Assembly (NCBI GenBank): GCA_903851225.1
Contig: CAINNT010000105.1
Coordinates: forward strand, 1-5,237
Reading direction: 5' to 3'
DNA from: an uncultured Chloroflexota bacterium
GTDB taxonomy: Bacteria; Chloroflexota; Limnocylindria; Limnocylindrales; Limnocylindraceae
Length of the DNA: 5,237 bases
Shown here: positions 1 to 5,237 of the stretch, in pieces
Position numbering within the stretch: the stretch's first letter is position 1
Layout of the letters: each line of letters starts with the position of its first letter
Notes under the pieces: model-generated
What the model was told of the DNA's origin: nothing
The model's input: the letters and a program-made list of their open reading frames with translations, nothing else
The model's database searches: none
Made by a program: the position numbers and the translations under genes

Positions 1-290
1 CCGCGGCCCCAGGCGGAACCGAGGAGATCTCATATCGGGTGCCCGCCGTGAAGTTCCCAAACGGTGGCCGTATCCACTTTGGAGCCCGCCGCGGTGGCCT
101 CAGCCTCTATGCGGGATATGCCTTTCAGCTCTTCACGAAAGAGTTGGCCGACTTTGCCGTGGTTGGAACAACCATCCACTTCACCGCGGACCATCAGTTG
201 CCGATCGCGCTCATCAAGCGCATCACTCGGGCGACCATTGCGCGGCACGACGAGCGGACCGCCGCACGAAGGAAGAAGAGGTCGCGCTAG
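1..290 (+). CDS. DUF1801/YdhG-like protein, C-terminal part (5' end outside window)
   Basis: The reading frame (codons starting at position 3) is open from the left edge to a TAG at 288-290, giving 95 visible residues. It begins mid-domain with TEEISYRVPAVKF, which matches the typical DUF1801 (PF08818) segment in which an acidic EE is followed by an I/V-S-Y-x-x-P-A motif. HFGARRGGLSLY follows, then a helix (FTKELADF), a strand (GTTIHF) and the closing LPIALIKRITRATIARH helix. This order is that of the family's C-terminal half. Family members are small cytosolic proteins of about 110-150 residues; B. subtilis YdhG (Fra) is described as a frataxin-like iron chaperone, but function here is unproven. 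A GTG at 39 is in frame but would cut into the conserved motif, so the true start lies upstream of the window. The tail is very basic (RRKKRSR). It converges with the metallopeptidase gene and overlaps it by four bases. The family call is from motif memory, not a search. Confidence 0.85.
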   Translation, partial: AAPGGTEEISYRVPAVKFPNGGRIHFGARRGGLSLYAGYAFQLFTKELADFAVVGTTIHFTADHQLPIALIKRITRATIARHDERTAARRKKRSR

Positions 291-988
291 CGAACCGCGC
301 TCAAGGCCGGGGCGAGCCGCTGTAGTTGACGCATGCGCGCCGCCTCGTCAGGAAGGTGCCGCTCCACCACCGCCCGAAATCGTGCGCCATGGCCGTTGGC
401 GCGCAGATGGGCGAGCTCATGAACCACGACCGCCTCAAAGCACGAGGGTGGCGCCAATACGAGTCGCCACGAGAGCGAGATGGTGCCGTCGCCTGAGGCG
501 CTCCCCCAGCGCGTTGACTGGTCACCGATGCGCAGCCGCGTTGGGCTCACCCGCATCTCGCCGGCATACACGCGGATCATCTCTTCGGCGATGGCGCGCG
601 CACGTCGGCGTAGCCAGCTGAGGAGTCGACGTCGCACCACCTCAGGGTCATCGGCAATGCTCGATGGGATCTGGATCTCACCGTTCAGCGCCGCAATGCT
701 CGTGCCGTCGCCAACCACAATGCTGTGTGGCCGACCGGCGTACGGAATTACTCCACCGACCGCCAGCCGACCATCCGTGCCGAGCGCCGTTCGACGAGCG
801 GTCACCTCGGCAAGGGAGCGGTCGATCCACGTCAGGCGCGTTGCGATAAATGCCTCGACGTCGCGACGCGCACGTGCCTCGCTGTACCGCTCAGGCACCA
901 CCGCCTCAAGGCCGTGCTCTGGGTCGATACGCAAGGTGAGACGACGCGCGCGTGGGCTACGAATCAGGCGATAGGGTCGGACGCTCAC
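287..988 (-). CDS. YgjP/DUF45-type zinc metallopeptidase
   Basis: A 233-residue protein starting at a GTG (986-988, minus strand), with stop at 287-289. The signature of the YgjP-like M48-related family (PF01863, DUF45) is clear: H190-E-L-A-H194 followed by a third ligand H200 (LRANGH), preceded by TRWGSASGDGTISLSWRL (residues 159-176), the counterpart of the usual RWGSCS...NWRL segment. Zinc would be held by H190, H194 and H200, with E191 as catalytic base. The N-terminus (RPYRLIRSPRARRLTLRI) also fits the family start, and length is normal. No signal peptide or membrane helix is visible, so it is probably cytosolic. The substrate is unknown; these proteins are often annotated as hydrolases of the SprT/WLM type. 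The frame stays open far upstream, antisense to the transporter, but that extension has no family resemblance. The GTG lacks a clear ribosome binding site, so the start could be off by some residues. The family-typical Cys in RWGSC is Ala here. Confidence 0.92.
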   Translation of the reverse strand: MSVRPYRLIRSPRARRLTLRIDPEHGLEAVVPERYSEARARRDVEAFIATRLTWIDRSLAEVTARRTALGTDGRLAVGGVIPYAGRPHSIVVGDGTSIAALNGEIQIPSSIADDPEVVRRRLLSWLRRRARAIAEEMIRVYAGEMRVSPTRLRIGDQSTRWGSASGDGTISLSWRLVLAPPSCFEAVVVHELAHLRANGHGARFRAVVERHLPDEAARMRQLQRLAPALSAVR

Positions 989-1042
989 GCTGCAGAGTTT
1001 CGCACGGGGGCGGCATCTCTCGGCGCGTGGGATGCTTTGCCC
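989..1042. promoter_or_regulatory. Divergent intergenic region, presumed promoters for both genes
   Basis: These 54 bases separate the starts of the metallopeptidase (minus) and the transporter (plus), so promoters for both must lie here or within the opposing gene's 5' end. I see no convincing -35/-10 pair on either strand and no clear operator palindrome. A weak GGGA (1029-1032) sits about ten bases before the transporter ATG. There is no purine-rich site before the peptidase GTG, so leaderless or weak initiation is possible. Confidence 0.4.
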
Positions 1043-2269
1043 ATGACAAGCGCCACGCCAACCTTCACGCGACTGAGCCGCGCGGCAATCTACGCGGCGA
1101 TCTTTCTCGCTTTCATCGACAACTTCGCCCTGCTCCCGGTGATCGGGCCACGGGCTCAAGAGCTTGGGGGCACGCCGCTCTTGGTCGGCATCGCCATCGC
1201 CGCCTATTCGCTCGCCAATCTTGCCTTCAATCTGATCGGCGGCGCCCTTGCCGACCGTATCGGACGTCGTCGTGTCGTCATCGCCGCTCTCATCATCAGC
1301 CCGGTTGCGATTGCGGTGTACGCGCTTGCCGATTCGTTGCCGCTCTTCTTGCTCGCGCGCATCGTTCACGGCGCCTCTGGTGGCGTGCTCGCCGCTGCGC
1401 TCTTCGCCCTCCTCGGTGATGCGGCTCCCGTTGGCGAACGTGGACGAACACTTGGGCGGGCGGGTGCGCTCATCGGCGTCGCCGCAGTCTTTGGTCCTGC
1501 AACAGCCGCCCTCGTCACGAGCCTCTTTGGCGTGAGTGCTGTCTTCCTTGGTGTCGCTGGCCTGATTGCTGTCGGTCTTGCTGCCGTACTTCCGCTGATC
1601 CCTGAGACGCTCGTGGTCACCCCAGCAACGCGACCAATCGACGGCGCGTGGCGACGAATCCTCAGCGAGCCGCGGGTGCGCGTTGCCCTCTTGGCAATCT
1701 TCGGACTCGAAGCGGCGGTGGGGACGGTAACCGGCTTCATCAAAGATGGCCTCATCCAGCGCGCGCTTGAGGAAGGACGCACGCAAGAGGCGGCCCTTCG
1801 ATACGCCGCCGGGGCGAGCGGCGGCCTCTTTACGATCTTCGGTGTGATCGCGATCGCGCTGATGCTGAGTCGGATCTCCGCGCGCGTCGACAAGCGCGGC
1901 CCATTTGGCATCTCGCTCGTTGGGCTTGCCGCACTCGTTGGCGCGCTGACGCTGCTGGCGTTCAGCCCGACGTTCACGATTGATTTGGTAGCAATGGTGC
2001 TCTACGGCATCGGATACGGCCTGATCTTTCCGGCCGCGGCAGGGGCCATCGCCATTGCCAGCACCCCAGAGGTGCGGGGTCGTGCGAGCGGCGCATTCAA
2101 CCTCTCGTTCGATCTTGGAATCTCGGCGGGGCCGATCCTGGGCGGCCTCGTGGCAACAGCCGTGATCGGCGTGACGCCATTTGCGGGCGGGCTCGCCCTC
2201 GTGGCTCTCTCCCTCGCACTTCTCCCCCTCGCCGCGCGCGGCGCAGCTCGAGGCGCCACGAGGGGCTGA
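1043..2269 (+). CDS. Major facilitator superfamily transporter, 12-helix DHA1-like
   Basis: A 408-residue integral membrane protein. About twelve hydrophobic segments can be read, near residues 12-34, 46-68, 77-95, 98-120, 139-160, 165-186, 212-233, 256-276, 287-308, 311-335, 352-374 and 378-397. The loop between helices 2 and 3 carries MFS motif A, G67-A-L-A-D71-R-I-G-R-R76. A motif-B-like R106-x3-G110 lies in helix 4, and a degenerate motif C (FGPATAAL, 150-157) in helix 5. An Asp (D26) lies in helix 1, as in many proton-driven drug antiporters. A polar central loop (193-211) divides the two halves, and ARVDKRGPF (280-288) is a weak copy of motif A in the second half. The pattern fits proton-coupled efflux of small molecules in the inner membrane, but the substrate cannot be told. 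The frame is open upstream, yet ATG 1043 is chosen because it precedes the first helix by a short polar tail and avoids overlap with the divergent gene; TTG 1037 is an alternative. The C-terminus is short and basic. Confidence 0.93.
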   Translation: MTSATPTFTRLSRAAIYAAIFLAFIDNFALLPVIGPRAQELGGTPLLVGIAIAAYSLANLAFNLIGGALADRIGRRRVVIAALIISPVAIAVYALADSLPLFLLARIVHGASGGVLAAALFALLGDAAPVGERGRTLGRAGALIGVAAVFGPATAALVTSLFGVSAVFLGVAGLIAVGLAAVLPLIPETLVVTPATRPIDGAWRRILSEPRVRVALLAIFGLEAAVGTVTGFIKDGLIQRALEEGRTQEAALRYAAGASGGLFTIFGVIAIALMLSRISARVDKRGPFGISLVGLAALVGALTLLAFSPTFTIDLVAMVLYGIGYGLIFPAAAGAIAIASTPEVRGRASGAFNLSFDLGISAGPILGGLVATAVIGVTPFAGGLALVALSLALLPLAARGAARGATRG

Positions 2270-2272
2270 GGC

Positions 2273-2297
2273 GGGAGCGGCTGATACACTCGCTCCC
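2273..2297 (+). repeat. Inverted repeat between transporter and tRNA gene
   Basis: GGGAGCG (2273-2279) and CGCTCCC (2291-2297) are perfect 7-base inverted arms around an 11-base spacer. The structure begins three bases after the transporter stop codon. It could form a hairpin at the end of the transporter mRNA, but only CTT follows before the tRNA, so a classical intrinsic terminator with a U-tract is not supported. The probable tRNA -10 element lies in the loop. Confidence 0.5.
2282..2290 (+). promoter_or_regulatory. Probable extended -10 promoter of the tRNA-Ala (and leuS) unit
   Basis: TGATACACT reads as an extended -10: TG, one base, then TACACT, which matches four of six positions of TATAAT. 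It ends ten bases before the mature tRNA 5' end, so transcription would start around 2296-2298 and leave a leader of only a few bases, as is common for bacterial tRNA genes. No TTGACA-like box is visible at the usual spacing (around 2261-2267, inside the end of the transporter gene). Confidence 0.5.
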
Positions 2298-2300
2298 CTT

Positions 2301-2376
<76 letters not shown>

Positions 2377-2397
2377 AGCAGCCATACGGCGTGCTTC

Positions 2398-2410
2398 GGA
2401 AGGAGAGGAG
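2398..2410 (+). promoter_or_regulatory. Ribosome binding site of leuS
   Basis: GGAAGGAGAGGAG contains two overlapping Shine-Dalgarno matches (AAGGAG and AGGAG). The last ends eight bases before the GTG at 2419. This strong site fixes the start codon, ruling out the in-frame ATG inside the tRNA at 2332. Confidence 0.9.
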
Positions 2411-2418
2411 CCCCACCC

Positions 2419-4977
2419 GTGGCCGATCAAGACGAGCGACTCGAACGGTACGACCCGACCGAGATCGAGCCGCGCTGGCAGCGACGCTGGGAAGAGCTTG
2501 GACTCCACGCCACCGACCTCACCGATACGAGCAAGCCCAACTACTACCTCCTCACGATGTGGCCCTACCCATCGGGCGACCTGCACATTGGTCACTGGTA
2601 TGTGAAGACGCCGACTGATGCCATCGCGCGATACAAGCGCATGCAGGGGTTCAATGTCTTCTATCCAGTCGGCTTCGATGCCTTCGGCCTCCCCGCCGAG
2701 AACGCTGCGATCAAACGCAAGATTCATCCACGCGAATGGACCGTCGCCAACATGGAGAACATGCGCCGCCAGTTGCGCAGCATGGGCGCATCGTTCGATT
2801 GGAAGAGCGAAGTGGTCACCTGCGATCCGGTCTACTTCCGCTGGAACCAGTGGATCTTCTTGAAGTTCTACGAGAAGGGCGTCGCCTATCGCAAACAGGC
2901 GCCCGTCGACTGGTGTCCGTCGTGCCAGGTCACCCTCGCGCGCGAACAGGTTGAAGGCGTTGATCGCATCTGCTGGCGCTGCTCAACACCGGTCACCAAG
3001 CGCGACCTGACGCAGTGGTTCTTCAAGATCACCGACTACGCGGATGAGCTGCTCTCGTTTGAGGGTCTCAACTGGCCAGAGCCGATTCGCACCATGCAAA
3101 CAAATTGGATCGGTCGCTCCGAGGGTGCCGAGGTCGACTTCACCGTTGCACCAGCGACACATCACGCCGGCGGCGAGAAGCTGCGCGTCTTCACCACACG
3201 CCCCGACACGCTCTACGGTGCGACCTTCATGGTGCTCGCACCAGAGCATGAGCTCGTCAAGTCCATCACCACACCCGGGCAACGCGCTGCCGTCACCGCC
3301 TACATCGAGGCAACCAAGCGCAAGACCGAAATCGACCGACTGAGCACCACGAAAGAGAAGAGTGGCGTCGCCACTGGCGCGTTCGCCATCAACCCAGTGA
3401 ACGGTGAGCAGATTCCGGTCTGGATCGCCGACTACGTGCTGGCGGGCTACGGCACCGGCGCGATCATGGCGGTGCCGGCACACGACGAGCGCGACTACGA
3501 GTTTGCCCAGCAGTTCGGGCTGCCGATCAAGCCGGTCGTCGCGCCAGCGAATCTCGCAGCTACACCCAACGACGTACCGCTCCCGTATGTGGAGAAGTCC
3601 GAGGGTGCGGCCGTTGCCGTGAACAGCCCCGCCTGGAACGGCGCCGCCTGGCCCGAGTCACTCTCCAAGGCGATCACCCACCTCGAGAGCAGCAAGAGCG
3701 GCGAGAGGAAGGTCACCTATCGCCTGCGCGACTGGCTGATCAGCCGCCAGCGCTACTGGGGAACGCCGATCCCGATCATTCACTGCGAAACATGCGGTCC
3801 GGTCGGCGTGCCAGTGGAGCAGCTCCCCGTCACCCTTCCGGACGACGTCGACTTCAAGGCGACGGGCGAATCGCCGCTGAAGACCGCCACCGCGTGGCTC
3901 AACGTGCCCTGCCCGAAGTGCGGCGGCCCTGGTCAGCGCGAGACCGACACCATGGACACCTTCGTCGATTCGTCGTGGTACTGGTATCGCTACCTCGCAC
4001 CAAACAACGAGCTCGGTGCTGTTGATCGGAAACTGGTTGATGCCTGGTGCCCAGTAGATCAGTACACGGGTGGTGCCGAGCATGCCGTCATGCATCTGCT
4101 CTACTCGCGATTCTTCACCAAGGCGATGCGCGACCTCGGGTTGATCGGCGAGTCAGAGCCGTTCACGCGCCTCTTCAATCAGGGGCAGATCCTTGGCGCC
4201 GACGGCGAGCGCATGTCGAAGTCGCGCGGCAACGTGCAAGATCCCGACGAGCTCGTCGGCCGACATGGCGCCGACGCGGTGCGACTCTTCTTGATGTTCA
4301 TGGGCCCGTGGGATCAGGGCGGCGCCTGGTCGTCGAGCGGCATCAGCGGCATGGTGCGCTTCCTCGGTCGCATCTGGACGCTTGCCCTCGACCCGCACGG
4401 CAAGGAGCCGGGTGACCCGAACGCTGGCGTTCTTCCCGAGGGCCAGGATCAGGCTGCAGGCGAGCTCGCTGTGCGCCGAGCGGCACACAAGGCGCTGGGC
4501 GGCGTCGGCGCCGACATCGAAGCCTTCCGATTCAACACCGCGGTCGCCAAGCTCATGGAGCTCGCCAACGCGCTCTTCCCGTACCGCGGCGGCTCGGTCG
4601 CTGGCACCGCGGCGTGGAACGAGGCGATTCACTATCTGCTCGCCGGCATCGCCCCAATGGCACCGCACCTCGCCGACGAGATGCACAGCCGCGTGCAGGC
4701 AGCCGCCGGCATCAGCGACAGCGACCCACGTTGGACCTCCATTCATCAGTGCCCATGGCCAACTATCGACAGCAGCCTGCTCACCGAGAGCACCCGCGAG
4801 CTGCCGGTGCAGGTCAACGGCAAGCTGCGCGACAAGCTCACCGTGAGCGCCACCGCAACCGAGGCCGAGATCGAAGCGCTCGCCCTCGCCTCACCGAAGG
4901 TGCAGGGCGCCCTCGAAGGACGCGCGCCGAAGAAGGTGATTCACGCCGGTGGGCGCCTCGTCAATATCGTCGGCTAG
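2419..4977 (+). CDS. leuS: Leucyl-tRNA synthetase (LeuRS)
   Basis: An 852-residue cytosolic class Ia synthetase that charges tRNA-Leu with leucine using ATP. The Rossmann catalytic core has the HIGH motif at 56-59 (PYPSGDLHIGHW) and the KMSKS loop as RMSKS at 598-602. Two probable zinc sites are C166/C169 with C185/C188, and C456/C459 with C498/C501. The inserted CP1 editing domain (about 230-430) keeps the threonine-rich TTRPDT (259-264) and GTGAIMAVPAHDERDYEF (345-362) with aspartates D356 and D359, so removal of mischarged residues should be intact. TMDTFVDSSWY (511-521) is typical of the family. An anticodon-binding helical domain follows, and the C-terminal domain is complete (PVQVNGKLRDKL to the end). 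Length is normal (E. coli about 860), yet only eight residues (590-597) lie between the LFNQG segment and the KMSKS loop, where many bacterial enzymes carry the leucine-specific insertion. The GTG start follows a strong ribosome binding site. It is probably cotranscribed with tRNA-Ala; no T-box leader is present. Confidence 0.98.
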   Translation: MADQDERLERYDPTEIEPRWQRRWEELGLHATDLTDTSKPNYYLLTMWPYPSGDLHIGHWYVKTPTDAIARYKRMQGFNVFYPVGFDAFGLPAENAAIKRKIHPREWTVANMENMRRQLRSMGASFDWKSEVVTCDPVYFRWNQWIFLKFYEKGVAYRKQAPVDWCPSCQVTLAREQVEGVDRICWRCSTPVTKRDLTQWFFKITDYADELLSFEGLNWPEPIRTMQTNWIGRSEGAEVDFTVAPATHHAGGEKLRVFTTRPDTLYGATFMVLAPEHELVKSITTPGQRAAVTAYIEATKRKTEIDRLSTTKEKSGVATGAFAINPVNGEQIPVWIADYVLAGYGTGAIMAVPAHDERDYEFAQQFGLPIKPVVAPANLAATPNDVPLPYVEKSEGAAVAVNSPAWNGAAWPESLSKAITHLESSKSGERKVTYRLRDWLISRQRYWGTPIPIIHCETCGPVGVPVEQLPVTLPDDVDFKATGESPLKTATAWLNVPCPKCGGPGQRETDTMDTFVDSSWYWYRYLAPNNELGAVDRKLVDAWCPVDQYTGGAEHAVMHLLYSRFFTKAMRDLGLIGESEPFTRLFNQGQILGADGERMSKSRGNVQDPDELVGRHGADAVRLFLMFMGPWDQGGAWSSSGISGMVRFLGRIWTLALDPHGKEPGDPNAGVLPEGQDQAAGELAVRRAAHKALGGVGADIEAFRFNTAVAKLMELANALFPYRGGSVAGTAAWNEAIHYLLAGIAPMAPHLADEMHSRVQAAAGISDSDPRWTSIHQCPWPTIDSSLLTESTRELPVQVNGKLRDKLTVSATATEAEIEALALASPKVQGALEGRAPKKVIHAGGRLVNIVG

Positions 4978-4983
4978 CGAGCG

Positions 4984-5000
4984 GCGCAGCCACGCTGCGC
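4984..5000. terminator. GC hairpin between convergent genes, possible terminator
   Basis: GCGCAGC (4984-4990) and GCTGCGC (4994-5000) form a perfect 7-base stem with a CAC loop, seven bases after the leuS stop and ten before the stop of the opposing gene. The position suits a bidirectional transcription end. No T-rich tract follows on either strand, so it is at best a non-canonical terminator or a 3'-end stabilising hairpin. Confidence 0.45.
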
Positions 5001-5009
5001 GACGACCAA

Positions 5010-5237
5010 CTACTTCGCCGCTTGAGCAAGCAATGCCGCAACGTCCACCGTTGCCGTCATGACGGTGCCATTGGGGCCCGGCGTTAGTTGAATATTGGAG
5101 ATTGGGAACCCTAGCGGATTGTCCTGCCCTGACTGCAATCCTTCTGCAATCCCAACTGCGAGTTCATCAGGAATCGTGCCCGTCAACTGCGCGCTCTTCT
5201 CCGTGCCCGTCATTGAAAAATCTGTGAATTCAGAGAA
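5010..5237 (-). CDS. Uncharacterised protein, C-terminal part (5' end outside window)
   Basis: The frame is open from the right edge to TAG at 5010-5012 and gives 75 visible residues. An ATG at 5211-5213 is available, but no Shine-Dalgarno-like sequence precedes it and the frame continues to the edge (FSEFTDFS before it), so this is more likely the tail of a longer protein. The segment alternates short strands and turns: KSAQLTGTIPDELAVGIAEGL, then FPISNIQLTPGPNGTVMTATVD, then an alanine-rich terminal helix (VAALLAQAAK). There are no cysteines, membrane segments or catalytic motifs in view. The strand-turn-strand pattern vaguely recalls the C-termini of DUF2993/LmeA-like lipid-binding extracytoplasmic proteins, but I do not recognise it firmly and assign no function. 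It is convergent with leuS across a 32-base gap. Confidence 0.6.
   Translation of the reverse strand, partial: FSEFTDFSMTGTEKSAQLTGTIPDELAVGIAEGLQSGQDNPLGFPISNIQLTPGPNGTVMTATVDVAALLAQAAK

Noticed and set aside
64..621. Long plus-strand frame covering the left part of the window
   Set aside because: It crosses the DUF1801-like gene and the antisense metallopeptidase, and its product is arginine- and serine-rich noise typical of shadow frames.
725..1042. Upstream extension of the transporter frame on the plus strand
   Set aside because: It overlaps the well-supported metallopeptidase gene on the other strand and is arginine- and histidine-rich, with no membrane character.
989..1786. Minus-strand frame extending the metallopeptidase by about 266 N-terminal residues
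   Set aside because: It lies entirely antisense to the membrane transporter, its translation is a charged low-complexity mix rich in D, E, R and G, and the family's normal N-terminus already begins near the GTG at 988.
2377..2418. A T-box riboswitch or leader peptide controlling leuS
   Set aside because: Only 42 bases separate the tRNA from leuS. There is no T-box consensus, no specifier stem and no terminator hairpin.
4153..4746. Minus-strand open frame of about 197 codons opposite leuS, with similar ones at 2983-3483 and 3658-4095
   Set aside because: These are frames left open by GC-rich codon usage opposite a certain gene. They show no domain, ribosome binding site or conserved motif.

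Overview
This is an ordinary chromosomal segment of a bacterium with high G+C content: five protein genes, two of them cut by the window edges, and one tRNA gene. The organism is not identifiable with certainty. The wording after the KMSKS loop of the leucyl-tRNA synthetase (GPWDQGGAW...SGI) and the overall composition recall uncultured Chloroflexota, but that is an impression from memory, not a tree. I see no mobile element, CRISPR array, phage gene or integrase.

Layout. Positions 1-290 (+) hold the C-terminal part of a DUF1801/YdhG-like small protein. It runs tail to tail into a minus-strand zinc metallopeptidase of the YgjP/DUF45 type (988 to 287), and the two stop codons interlock in one CTAG. 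A 54-base gap then separates this peptidase gene from a divergent 12-helix major facilitator transporter (1043-2269, +). After 31 bases carrying a probable extended -10 promoter inside an inverted repeat comes tRNA-Ala(GGC) with an encoded CCA end (2301-2376). Leucyl-tRNA synthetase, leuS (2419-4977, GTG start, strong ribosome binding site), follows 42 bases later on the same strand. A short GC hairpin lies in the 32-base gap before the tail of a minus-strand gene (5237 to 5010) that enters from the right edge and that I cannot name.

Functional links. tRNA-Ala and leuS are probably transcribed together and both serve translation. The DUF1801 protein, metallopeptidase and transporter show no obvious shared pathway. 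No previously undescribed system is evident. The most notable points are the near absence of the leucine-specific insertion before the KMSKS loop in LeuRS, and the tRNA-Ala/leuS arrangement with its compact promoter and leader.
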